NCBI GenBank assembly: GCA_015065765.1
Contig: SVPP01000001.1
Coordinates: 1 to 64,000, forward strand
Direction of reading: 5' to 3'
Length of the DNA: 64,000 nt
From: Oscillospiraceae bacterium
Lineage (GTDB): Bacteria; Bacillota; Clostridia; Oscillospirales; Acutalibacteraceae
Position 1 is the stretch's first letter, and each line of letters starts with the position of its first letter. The translations under genes were made by a program, and so were the position numbers. This document shows positions 55,872 through 63,823 of the stretch, one piece after another. The notes under the pieces were generated by a model, which made no database searches, had not been told where the DNA came from, and saw only the letters and a program-made list of their open reading frames with translations.

Positions 55872-55876
55872 AAATG

Positions 55877-55910
55877 AAATCCCATCTACCGATTGGCAGA
55901 TGGGATTTTT
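55877..55910. terminator. bidirectional terminator between nadE and PAP2 genes
   Basis: AAATCCCATCT and AGATGGGATTT form an 11-bp stem. The plus side is followed by TTTAG, and the minus side by ATTTCATTTT, so both convergent genes can end here. Confidence 0.85.
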
Positions 55911-55923
55911 AGATTAAGTCGAT

Positions 55924-56574
55924 TTATGATTTTTTAAGTTTTTTGAATAAATCCAAGTCGAAAATCCATTTGAACAATTTAACATTACTGTTATACATTG
56001 CGTTGACAACAAGATAAGAAATAAAACCTGCGAGGAAGCCTACAACAAGACCGCCGAGAACATCTGAAGGATAGTGGACGCAAAGATAAATTCTTGTGAT
56101 ACCCATTACTACTGCAAATATAAACGCTGTCCAGCTCACTTTTTTGTTAGTTGTGAAGAAGAGACCAGTCATAGCTGCCATTGCAGATGTTGTATGACCT
56201 GATGGGAATGAGAACTCACTTTCGAGATGAGAGCCTGCATCAATCCACCACTGACGGAAAATGTGTGCTTCGTCAACATAGGGTCTTGGACGTGCAACAA
56301 TAGGCTTAATTGAAATATTTGTGAAAAGTGCACCTACAATAATTGCACCGAGCATTGCTGCACCAACTTTTCTTGTTTTCTTGAAAACTATAAGTACAAG
56401 CGAAAGAAGAATCAGGAATATTCCGTCATCACCCAATCTTGTTATAGCTGTGAGAAGAAAATCAAAGAATCCGCCGAGAGGACCTACATTGAGATTGTGG
56501 AAAAATTCCATAATCGCATAGTCAAAATTTGCAAAGCTTTCATTAATCCATTGTGCTGCTGCAGAAATTTCCAT
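55924..56574 (-). CDS. PAP2-family membrane phosphatase
   Basis: 216 residues with about six transmembrane segments. The three phosphatase motifs are intact: KPIVARPRP, SFPSGHTTSA and GITRIYLCVHYPSDVLGG. Likely substrates are undecaprenyl pyrophosphate or phosphatidic-type lipids. GGAGG precedes the ATG. A minus-strand TATAAT lies about 25 bp upstream. Confidence 0.92.
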   Translation of the reverse strand: MEISAAAQWINESFANFDYAIMEFFHNLNVGPLGGFFDFLLTAITRLGDDGIFLILLSLVLIVFKKTRKVGAAMLGAIIVGALFTNISIKPIVARPRPYVDEAHIFRQWWIDAGSHLESEFSFPSGHTTSAMAAMTGLFFTTNKKVSWTAFIFAVVMGITRIYLCVHYPSDVLGGLVVGFLAGFISYLVVNAMYNSNVKLFKWIFDLDLFKKLKKS

Positions 56575-56639
56575 TTACATTACCTCCTTTTTTGGTTTTA
56601 ATATATTATATCACATTATGAAAATATTTCAATAAATAT

Positions 56640-56676
56640 AAAAAAATAACCTGATTTCTTTTAAAATCAGGTTATT
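56640..56676 (-). terminator. intrinsic terminator after the PRPP synthetase gene
   Basis: AATAACCTGATTT and AAATCAGGTTATT form a 13-bp stem. On the minus strand it runs into TTTTTTATA. Confidence 0.85.
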
Positions 56677-56687
56677 CATATATTCAA

Positions 56688-57884
56688 TTATTTGCTTGAA
56701 TGGTCAGGTACATTGAATCCTTTTGAAGTAAGTAACTTGTAAATTCTGTCTGCAGGATTGAGAAGTTTGCTTACAGAAAGGTCGTGGTTGAGTGTATCGA
56801 TGATATAAGAAATATATTTTGAAAGGTCAACCTCACAGTACCATTCTCTTTCAAGAAGTTCAGGTGTTCTGTAGATGAGGTTTGTCGTAAACACTTTGTC
56901 GATCATGCCGTCAGCATAAGCTTTATCGAATGACTCAAGGCCTTCGCAGAAAAGACCGAAGCTTGTACATACAAAGATTCTTTTGGCTTTAAGTGCTTTA
57001 AGTTTTCTGCCGACTTCAATCATAGATTCACCAGATGAAATCATATCGTCAACAATGATAACGTCCTTGCCTTCAACATTATCACCGAGGAATTCATGAG
57101 CAACGATGGGGTTTCTTCCGTTAACAACTACGGAATAGTCTCGTCTCTTATAGAACATGCCAAGCTCAACACCGAGCACTGTTGAATAATAGATGCATCT
57201 GCCCATACCGCCTTCGTCAGGTGAGATGATCATAAGATGATCTTTGTCAAAGTTGATATCGGGAACATTTTTGACAATTGCCTTGATCATCTGATATGTG
57301 GGCTGAACGTTTTCAAAACCGTTAAGGGGAATTGCATTCTGAACTCTGGGATCGTGAGCATCAAATGTGATGATGTTGTCAACGCCCATGTAGTTACAAA
57401 GCTCCTGCAAAGCATTTGCGCAGTCAAGTGATTCTCTTGAAGAACGCTTGTGCTGTCTGCCTTCATAAAGCATGGGCATAATTACAGTAATTCTTCTTGC
57501 TTTACCTGCGATAGCACTGATTGCTCTTTTAAGGTTTGCATAGTGCTCGTCGGGGCTCATGTAGTGTGTTTTACCATAAATTTTATAACTAAGACCGTGG
57601 TTGAACATGTCGCAGACAATGAAAATATCAAAGCCTCTTACAGTTTCACTGATTGTTGCTTTGCCTTCACCTGTACCAAAACGGGGGAAATGCATGTTAA
57701 GAAGATAGGACTCTCTCTGATATCCTGCGAAAGCAATTGTCGTTTTGTGTTCGCTATCGCGTTCATGTCTCCACTGTACAAGGTATTTATCAATCTTCGC
57801 TGCAAGTTCCTCACAACCCGGTAAAGCAATGATACCAAGCTGTCCTACAGGTATGGTTTCAAATTTTTCGTCTGTATTCGGCAT
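56688..57884 (-). CDS. prs: ribose-phosphate pyrophosphokinase, long clostridial form
   Basis: 398 residues from MPNTDEKFE. An ATG 18 bp upstream precedes the GGAGG site and cannot use it. FDAHDPRVQNAIP, ISPDEGGMGRC and the PRPP-binding IIVDDMISSGESM are the active-site motifs. Bacterial Prs is normally about 315 residues; here the extra length is N-terminal (~50) and in the C-terminal half. It makes PRPP for nucleotides, NAD and histidine. A lone gene. Confidence 0.9.
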   Translation of the reverse strand: MPNTDEKFETIPVGQLGIIALPGCEELAAKIDKYLVQWRHERDSEHKTTIAFAGYQRESYLLNMHFPRFGTGEGKATISETVRGFDIFIVCDMFNHGLSYKIYGKTHYMSPDEHYANLKRAISAIAGKARRITVIMPMLYEGRQHKRSSRESLDCANALQELCNYMGVDNIITFDAHDPRVQNAIPLNGFENVQPTYQMIKAIVKNVPDINFDKDHLMIISPDEGGMGRCIYYSTVLGVELGMFYKRRDYSVVVNGRNPIVAHEFLGDNVEGKDVIIVDDMISSGESMIEVGRKLKALKAKRIFVCTSFGLFCEGLESFDKAYADGMIDKVFTTNLIYRTPELLEREWYCEVDLSKYISYIIDTLNHDLSVSKLLNPADRIYKLLTSKGFNVPDHSSK

Positions 57885-57991
57885 TTTTATCGTCCTCCAC
57901 ATTATTTAGTCGAATCTTACACAAACTCGTATATATATTGTACTATTCTTTTGTCATTTTGAAAAGGGGTAAAACGAAATTCGTTGAAAAA

Positions 57992-58042
57992 AATAATAAA
58001 AAAAAACAGTCAACTTTTGTGAGATACTACAAAAGTTGACTG
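57992..58042 (-). terminator. intrinsic terminator after the CDF transporter gene
   Basis: CAGTCAACTTTTGT (58007-58020) and ACAAAAGTTGACTG (58029-58042) make a perfect 14-bp stem. On the minus strand it is followed by a run of T. Confidence 0.93.
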
Positions 58043-58048
58043 AATGCT

Positions 58049-59224
58049 TCAAGATACACCGGAATAATCTCTGTCGACAGTGATAACACAGTTGCATTGA
58101 GGATTATGTTCTTTGACTTTTTTCGATATTTTTGTGATAGTTTCTTCTTCGCTCATTTTTACATCATAGGGGACAACAACATCAAAAATCAGATTTGTAT
58201 GTGTCGGACCGCTGACCATTCTGAAATCGTGGATTGTCAGTTTTTCATTTATTTTTCTGATTATTTCAATGAGCATAGTTTTCTGCTGAGAAACTGATTC
58301 ATTATTTGTTTCTATCGGATCACAGTGAGCAACCAATTCTATTCCGAATTTTTTATTTATTTCAAGCTCGACGTTGTCCATGATTTCGTGAGTCAGCAGT
58401 ACATCTTCATCTGCAGGCACTTCAACATGTACACTGCCGAATGTTTTAACTGAACCATAGTTGTGAATTATAAGATCGTGAATGCCTACTACCTTATCAA
58501 AAGATAAAATTGTTTCAGCCAGATTTTCAACGAGTTCTTTATCTGGTGCTTCACCGAGAAGGGGACTGAGGGTGTCTTTTATAATGTTTATACCTGCTAT
58601 GATGATAATCACTGCAACAATTGCACCTAAAATACCATCAATATTAAGACCTGCAAAGCGTGCGAGAAGCATTGAAATAATAGTTACAAGTGTTGCTCCA
58701 CTGTCACTGAGGCAGTCTGTAAAAACAGCAGTCATTGCTGTTGAGTTTATGGCTTTGCCCAACTTTCTGTTGAATAAGCCGAGCCAGAGTTTTCCGGCAA
58801 TTGAAAGTGCAAGAACTATAATTGCCCAGGTGCTGTAAATAATTTCAGTGGGATTTATAATTCGTTCCACAGAAGATTTCATAAGTTCAACGCCGAAAAT
58901 CAATACTATAAAAGCTACTATAAGACCTGATATGTATTCAATTCTTCCGTGTCCAAACGGATGTGAAGTATCGGCAGGTTTGTTTGCCATTTTAAAGCCG
59001 ATGAGTGTTATTATTGACGAACCTGCGTCTGAAAAATTATTAACTGCATCAGCTGTGATTGAAATACTGCCTGAGAATGTACCGATTATCAGTTTAGCGC
59101 AGGCAAGAATTATGTTTGTCACAATTCCTACTGTTCCGCCAAGAACACCGTATTTTTCGCGGACTGTATTGTCGGATGTATCTTTGTAGTTTTTTACAAA
59201 AAGCTTCAGCAGAAGCGAAGTCAT
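58049..59224 (-). CDS. cation diffusion facilitator transporter
   Basis: 391 residues with about six transmembrane helices. SITADAVNNFSDAGSS (metal ligands in helix II) and AVFTDCLSDSGATLV (helix V) are the CDF DxxxD-type sites, with SHPFGHGRIEYI between. A cytoplasmic ferredoxin-like dimerisation domain begins near residue 210, and a second ~90-residue extension follows it. Exports divalent metals such as Zn, Mn or Fe by proton exchange. The minus-strand promoter TTGACT-17-TAAAAT is at 59252-59280. Confidence 0.92.
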   Translation of the reverse strand: MTSLLLKLFVKNYKDTSDNTVREKYGVLGGTVGIVTNIILACAKLIIGTFSGSISITADAVNNFSDAGSSIITLIGFKMANKPADTSHPFGHGRIEYISGLIVAFIVLIFGVELMKSSVERIINPTEIIYSTWAIIVLALSIAGKLWLGLFNRKLGKAINSTAMTAVFTDCLSDSGATLVTIISMLLARFAGLNIDGILGAIVAVIIIIAGINIIKDTLSPLLGEAPDKELVENLAETILSFDKVVGIHDLIIHNYGSVKTFGSVHVEVPADEDVLLTHEIMDNVELEINKKFGIELVAHCDPIETNNESVSQQKTMLIEIIRKINEKLTIHDFRMVSGPTHTNLIFDVVVPYDVKMSEEETITKISKKVKEHNPQCNCVITVDRDYSGVS

Positions 59225-59251
59225 ATTATCACCCCAAAAAATATTTGTTAA

Positions 59252-59280
59252 ATTTTACCACTAAATCACCGTTAAGTCAA
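59252..59280 (-). promoter_or_regulatory. promoter of the CDF transporter gene
   Basis: Minus strand TTGACT (59275-59280), 17-bp spacer, TAAAAT (59252-59257). Confidence 0.7.
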
Positions 59281-59302
59281 CATTTTTGAGTGTTTAGTTA
59301 TG

Positions 59303-59332
59303 TTGACACAGTTGTGTATTTTATAGTAAAAT
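59303..59332 (+). promoter_or_regulatory. promoter of the ABC-F operon
   Basis: Perfect TTGACA (59303-59308), 18-bp spacer, TAAAAT (59327-59332); AGGAGAG precedes the ATG at 59365. Confidence 0.7.
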
Positions 59333-59364
59333 ATTATTCAGATAAAAGAATTAGGAGAGTTATA

Positions 59365-60957
59365 ATGTTAAGTACATCAAATATCGGTCTGCAGTATGGC
59401 GGAAGAACACTTTTTGAACACGTATCCCTGAATTTTTCTCAGGGAAACTGCTACGGCATTATCGGTGCTAACGGTGCAGGTAAGTCAACGTTTCTGAAAA
59501 TACTTTCAGGCGAAATTGAGCCAAATAAAGGTGAAGTAATTATCACTCCCGGTGAGAGAATGTCTGTTCTCAAACAGGACCACTTTGAATTTGACGAGTG
59601 CGATGTTATAAGAACAGTTCTTCTCGGTAATAAAAAGCTTTGCGAAATTATTGATGCCAAAGAAGAATTATATGCAAAAGAAGATTTCACTGAGGAAGAC
59701 GGTATCAGAATCAGTGAGCTTGAAGAGGAATTTGCTGAGATGGACGGATGGAGCGCAGAGAGCGACGCTGAAATTCTTCTCAACGGACTTGGCGTAACAA
59801 ACGAATATCATTATATGAAAATGGCTGAACTTGATAACGATATCAAGGTTAAAGTTCTGCTTGCTCAGGCGCTTTTCGGAAATCCTGATATTCTCCTCAT
59901 GGACGAGCCTACCAACCATCTTGATATTGATGCTATTCGCTGGCTTGAAGATTTCCTTATGGAACTTGAGAGCGTTGTTATTGTTGTCAGCCATGACAGA
60001 CACTTCCTTAACAAAATTTGTACTCATACAGTTGATGTAGACTATGGTAAAATTACAATGTATGTAGGTAACTACGATTTCTGGTATGATTATACACAGC
60101 TTGCACAGCGTCAGATGCGTGAACAGAACAAGAAAACAGAAGCCAAAATGAAGGAACTTCAGGAGTTTGTTGCTCGATTCAGTGCCAATGCTTCTAAATC
60201 AAAACAGGCAACAAGCCGTAAAAAGCTTCTTGAAAACCTTGTACTTGAAGAAATTCCCGTGTCGTCGAGACGTTTTCCGTATGTTGCATTCAAACCCGAC
60301 AGAGATATCGGCAATGAAGTTCTTACTGTTTCAAATCTCTCAAAAACTGTTGGTGACAGAAAAGTTCTTGACAATATCAGCTTTACAATAACACCAAATG
60401 AAAAGGTTGCATTTATCGGCACAGATGCAGTTGCTAAAACAACTTTGTTTAAGATTTTGGCAGGTGAGGAAGAACCCGATGAAGGTTCTTTCAAGTGGGG
60501 CGTTACAACATCTCAGTCATATTTCCCCAGTGATAACTCAAAATATTTTGATGGCTGTGAAGACAATCTCCTTGACTGGATAAGAAGATATTCTGACCTT
60601 GTTTTTGAAACAGACGTAAGAGGCTGGCTGGGAAGAATGATGTTCTCAGGCGAAGAGGCTACTAAAAAAGCAAGCGTTTTATCAGGTGGCGAGAGAGTTC
60701 GTTGTATGCTTTGCAAAATGATGCTTTCAGGTGCTAATGTTCTGATTCTCGATGAGCCTACAAACCATCTGGATCTTGAATCAATTGCAGCACTCAATGA
60801 TGGTCTTGCAAAGTTTACAGGTGCACTTCTCTTTACTTCTCATGACCATCAGCTTGTGCAGACGGTTGCAGACAGAATCATTAAAATTGATGAAGAAGGC
60901 TTCTATGACAAGAAGCAGACTTATGATGAATACCTTGAAGAAAAGGCAAACATGTAG
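59365..60957 (+). CDS. ABC-F family ATPase, YbiT type
   Basis: 530 residues from MLSTSNIGLQYGG; the upstream frame runs through the promoter and is rejected. Two ABC domains are joined by a linker with EFVARFSANASKSKQATSRKK, which matches E. coli YbiT. Domain 1 has an intact Walker A GANGAGKST (34-42) and Walker B ILLMDEPTNHLD but the signature is LDNDIK (156-161). Domain 2 has a degenerate Walker A GTDAVAKTT (352-360, Ala357 for Gly) and an intact LSGGE (439-443). These proteins act on ribosomes or in translation; no membrane domain. Starts a three-gene operon. Confidence 0.93.
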   Translation: MLSTSNIGLQYGGRTLFEHVSLNFSQGNCYGIIGANGAGKSTFLKILSGEIEPNKGEVIITPGERMSVLKQDHFEFDECDVIRTVLLGNKKLCEIIDAKEELYAKEDFTEEDGIRISELEEEFAEMDGWSAESDAEILLNGLGVTNEYHYMKMAELDNDIKVKVLLAQALFGNPDILLMDEPTNHLDIDAIRWLEDFLMELESVVIVVSHDRHFLNKICTHTVDVDYGKITMYVGNYDFWYDYTQLAQRQMREQNKKTEAKMKELQEFVARFSANASKSKQATSRKKLLENLVLEEIPVSSRRFPYVAFKPDRDIGNEVLTVSNLSKTVGDRKVLDNISFTITPNEKVAFIGTDAVAKTTLFKILAGEEEPDEGSFKWGVTTSQSYFPSDNSKYFDGCEDNLLDWIRRYSDLVFETDVRGWLGRMMFSGEEATKKASVLSGGERVRCMLCKMMLSGANVLILDEPTNHLDLESIAALNDGLAKFTGALLFTSHDHQLVQTVADRIIKIDEEGFYDKKQTYDEYLEEKANM

Positions 60958-60971
60958 TAAGAGGTGTCTTT

Positions 60972-61634
60972 ATGATTAAAGCCGTAGTATTTGATATGGA
61001 CGGTCTCATGTTTGATACTGAAAAAATCGGTATCAGAACATGGAAAACTCTTTCGGAAGAATTAGGATATCCTAAACTTGATGGTTTGATTTTTACCTGC
61101 TTTGGTACGAACCATAATTTCAAGAGAAAATATTTTGCTGAAGTTTTAGGTGAGGACTTTCCTTATGACACTTTTTGTAAAAGAGAAGTTGAGGTGACAT
61201 GTAAAACCCTTGAAGAAGAGGGGATACCTCATAAAAAAGGTCTTGTCGAACTTCTTGAATACCTGAAAAATAATTCAATTAAATGTGCTGTAGCAACATC
61301 AACACCTCAGCACCCTGCGGTTGAACACATAAAAAATGCAGGTGTATATGATTACTTTGATGCGATTATAACAGGTGACATGACGGAAAACGGCAAGCCT
61401 GCACCTGATATATATCTGAAAGCATGCTGTGATCTCGGTGTAGAACCGAAATATGCAATGGGACTTGAAGATAGTTACAACGGAGTCAGAGCCATCTATT
61501 CTGCAGGCATGAAGCCAGTTATGATTCCTGATATGGTCTCACCTGATGAAGAAATGGAAAGTAAGTGCTTCGCAATCAAAGAATCTCTTCTTGATGTAAT
61601 TGATATAATTGAAGAAATTGGCGGCGAAAAATAA
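60972..61634 (+). CDS. HAD-superfamily hydrolase (beta-phosphoglucomutase/PGMB-like)
   Basis: 220 residues. FDMDGLMFDTEKI (motif I DxD), ATSTPQHPAVEHIKN (motif II), KPAPDIYLKACCDLG (motif III Lys) and GLEDSYNGVRAIYSAGM (motif IV). An alpha-helical C1 cap is inserted near residues 15-85. Substrate is probably a small sugar phosphate. Follows the ABC-F gene after 14 bp. Confidence 0.9.
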   Translation: MIKAVVFDMDGLMFDTEKIGIRTWKTLSEELGYPKLDGLIFTCFGTNHNFKRKYFAEVLGEDFPYDTFCKREVEVTCKTLEEEGIPHKKGLVELLEYLKNNSIKCAVATSTPQHPAVEHIKNAGVYDYFDAIITGDMTENGKPAPDIYLKACCDLGVEPKYAMGLEDSYNGVRAIYSAGMKPVMIPDMVSPDEEMESKCFAIKESLLDVIDIIEEIGGEK

Positions 61635-61655
61635 AGTTCTTAGTTGGAGGAAAAG

Positions 61656-62441
61656 ATGAACGAAGACAGCGTTTTGATATCATATGCACATGACAAAATG
61701 CTCAAGAGTATGGAGGATTATGTCATTACTTCTACATCTTTCCTCGATGTCAGACAACAAGCTTTGCTTTTGTCTGAATTTTCACGGTACAACGATACGA
61801 AAGTGTTGCTGTATGGTGGATTTGATACTTCTGAGAGAGCCATTATGGTTTTTATTCCACAATATCTTGAAATTAATGATTTCGATTCGTTGGACAGGTA
61901 TTTTTCCGAAAATCCCGAAGAAAATCCTCTGACAGTCATAAATCTTAAAAAAGACAGTTTTTCAACTGTATCACACAGGGACTATCTTGGTGCGTTGATG
62001 GGACTTGGAATAAAAAGAGAAACAACAGGTGATATTCTGACGAATGATAACGGTGCTGATTTAATTGTGCTGAAATCTGTGGCAACTTATATAATGAGTG
62101 AGCTTAAATCTGTGGGCAGAGCTACTGTATCAGCTAAAGAAACTGATTTTTCTGAAGTGGTAATTTCCTCGGAGAATATCAGGGAAGAAACGGTTAACGT
62201 GTCTTCGATGCGTCTTGATAATATAATTTCAGCATGCTTCAGACTTTCTCGTTCGGACAGTGCTTCGGCAATTCTGTCGGGTAGTGTGTTCGTTAATTCA
62301 TTACAGATTCTGAAGTGTGATAAAAAGGTAAATATCGGTGATAAGATTGTTTTTCGCACAAAGGGTAAGATTGTCCTGAAAGAAATTTCCGGTGTGTCGA
62401 AAAAAGGAAGAAATTTTATAAAAATTGATGTTTATGTTTGA
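61656..62441 (+). CDS. YlmH-like S4 RNA-binding protein
   Basis: About 261 residues from ATG 61656, with GGAGG 5 bp upstream; the TTG at 61644 is before that site. The N-terminal FLDVRQQALLLSEF...LYGGFDTSERAIMVFIP and MGLGIKRETTGDILTNDNGADLIVLKSVATYI blocks match the YlmH family. A C-terminal S4 domain (MRLDNIISACFRLSRSDSASAILSGSVFVN) follows. YlmH homologues act in ribosome-associated quality control. No terminator is seen before the carA promoter. Confidence 0.88.
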   Translation: MNEDSVLISYAHDKMLKSMEDYVITSTSFLDVRQQALLLSEFSRYNDTKVLLYGGFDTSERAIMVFIPQYLEINDFDSLDRYFSENPEENPLTVINLKKDSFSTVSHRDYLGALMGLGIKRETTGDILTNDNGADLIVLKSVATYIMSELKSVGRATVSAKETDFSEVVISSENIREETVNVSSMRLDNIISACFRLSRSDSASAILSGSVFVNSLQILKCDKKVNIGDKIVFRTKGKIVLKEISGVSKKGRNFIKIDVYV

Positions 62442-62448
62442 TTTTCTC

Positions 62449-62478
62449 TTGACAAACCATAGTATTATGATATATAAT
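62449..62478 (+). promoter_or_regulatory. promoter of the carAB leader
   Basis: Perfect TTGACA (62449-62454), 18-bp spacer, perfect TATAAT (62473-62478), among the strongest promoters in the window. Transcription would start about 25 bp before the leader ORF. Confidence 0.85.
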
Positions 62479-62511
62479 TATACGATTTAAATTATAAGAA
62501 GGATGTTTGAA

Positions 62512-62631
62512 ATGAAGCAAGTTTTTTCTTACCTTGATTTCACAACTGAACAGTCTCTGGCAAGCCCCGCTCAGTGCGGTCAGTCAGCCTTCTTATCTTT
62601 TGAATTCTTGCAGTATCATTTTCTGAAATAG
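62512..62631 (+). CDS. 39-codon leader peptide ORF upstream of carA
   Basis: ATG at 62512 follows AGAAGGA with 8-bp spacing. The ORF encodes MKQVFSYLDFTTEQSLASPA... and ends FLQYHFLK at a TAG (62629-62631). It has five Gln and six Phe codons but no Arg. The stop codon abuts the first arm of the attenuator hairpins, as expected for translation-coupled attenuation. No similarity to a known protein is recognised. It also contains a short hairpin CCGC/GCGG at 62567-62579. Confidence 0.6.
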   Translation: MKQVFSYLDFTTEQSLASPAQCGQSAFLSFEFLQYHFLK

Positions 62632-62709
62632 GCTATATTTTTTATGATGTTATAGCCAATAATTTTGTTAAAGTATTGGCTGATTATCTTAATAATCAGC
62701 CATTTTTTA
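62631..62709 (+). promoter_or_regulatory. transcription attenuator before carA
   Basis: Three mutually exclusive stems can form. A: GGCTATA (62631-62637) with TATAGCC (62651-62657), loop containing a run of T. B: AGCCAATA (62654-62661) with TATTGGCT (62674-62681). C: GGCTGATTA (62678-62686) with TAATCAGCC (62693-62701), followed by ATTTTTTAT, an intrinsic terminator. B shares bases with both A and C, so B would act as antiterminator and A as anti-antiterminator. The leader stop codon overlaps the first arm of A. Confidence 0.8.
62678..62709 (+). terminator. terminator stem of the carA leader
   Basis: GGCTGATTA / TAATCAGCC stem with a TTTTTT tail, 44 bp before the carA start codon. Placed between promoter and gene, it can only serve as a regulatory (conditional) terminator. 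Confidence 0.85.
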
Positions 62710-62752
62710 TATTTGCAGTTATTGCAAAAATCTGAGAATGGGAAGTATGTCT

Positions 62753-63823
62753 ATGAAAAAGGTTTACATCGTCCTCGAAGATGGTCACATCTTTGAAGGT
62801 AAATCATTCGGTGCAGAAGGCGAAGCATTGGGTGAACTTGTTTTTACAACCTCAGTTGTAGGTTATGTTGCTGCATTGACTGACCCTCGCTATTATGGTC
62901 AGATTATTCTGCAGACTTTTCCGCTTATCGGCAACTACGGTTATATAAGCGCACAGCGTGAAAGTGATAAAGTGTGGGCAAAAGCTTATATTGTCCGCGA
63001 ATGGTGTGAGAATCCCTCAAACTTCAGATGCGAGACAACACTTGATGAATATCTCAAGAGCCAGGGCGTTGTAGGTGTCTATGATGTTGACACAAGAGAG
63101 ATTACACAGCTTATCCGCGAAAAAGGTGTAATGAACGCAAAAATCGTTTCAAGCCTTGATGATATTGACTATGAAGAAATCAAGAATTACAAAATTGTAA
63201 ATGCAGTTGAGGCTGTGTCTGACGGAAAGTCAGAGATGTTTGGTGAAGAAAACAAAGGCATCAATGTTACTGTAGTTGATTTCGGTTATAAAAAGAATGC
63301 AGTGAAATCACTTCTTGAAAAAGGATGCGTTGTAAAAACTGTTCCTGCTACTGCAACGGCTGACGAGATTCTTTCAGGAAATCCTGCTGGTGTGGTTCTT
63401 TCTGATGGTCCCGGTAATCCCTGTGATAATGCATATGCAATCAGTGAGGTTGCAAAGATTATGGGCAAGGCTCCTGTTTTTGGCGTTGGTCTCGGACATC
63501 AGATTCTTGCTCTTGCAAATGGTGCTGAAACAGTTAAACTTAAATTCGGTCACCGCGGTGGAAATCAGCCTGTCAAGAGCCTGAAGACAGGAAAAACTTA
63601 TATTACGAGCCAGAATAACGGCTATACAGTCGATACTGAAAGTGTAAAAAAATGCGGTGGTAAGTTGACATATATCAACGTAAATGACGGCACTTGCGAA
63701 GGTATTGATTATGAAGGTAAAAATGCTTTCTCAGTTCAGTTCCATCCCGAATCAGGTCTGAACGACAGAGATGCAGATAAAATTTTTGAACATGTTATAG
63801 AAATGATGGGAGGTAAAAACTGA
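62753..63823 (+). CDS. carA: carbamoyl-phosphate synthase small subunit with replaced catalytic Cys
   Basis: About 356 residues from [19 protein letters not shown] at 62753 has GGGAAG 7 bp upstream; ATGs at 62738 and 62747 have no site. The N-terminal CPSase domain ([22 protein letters not shown]) is normal. The C-terminal class I amidotransferase has VLSDGPGNP and [17 protein letters not shown]. In the usual G-V/I-C-L-G-H-Q nucleophile elbow the Cys is Gly246 (codon 63488-63490). His331 and Glu333 (FHPES) remain. Without Cys it should not hydrolyse glutamine, so the enzyme may use ammonia, or CarA is structural. carB overlaps at TGATG. Confidence 0.93.
   Translation: MKKVYIVLEDGHIFEGKSFGAEGEALGELVFTTSVVGYVAALTDPRYYGQIILQTFPLIGNYGYISAQRESDKVWAKAYIVREWCENPSNFRCETTLDEYLKSQGVVGVYDVDTREITQLIREKGVMNAKIVSSLDDIDYEEIKNYKIVNAVEAVSDGKSEMFGEENKGINVTVVDFGYKKNAVKSLLEKGCVVKTVPATATADEILSGNPAGVVLSDGPGNPCDNAYAISEVAKIMGKAPVFGVGLGHQILALANGAETVKLKFGHRGGNQPVKSLKTGKTYITSQNNGYTVDTESVKKCGGKLTYINVNDGTCEGIDYEGKNAFSVQFHPESGLNDRDADKIFEHVIEMMGGKN

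Noticed and set aside
62512..62631. The carA leader being a T-box or PyrR element
   Set aside because: No AGGGTGGAACCGCG T-box sequence and no recognisable PyrR anti-antiterminator loop was found.
63482..63502. CarA being a pseudogene
   Set aside because: The frame is intact, all other motifs are kept, and carB follows with a coupled start, so only the single catalytic residue is in question.
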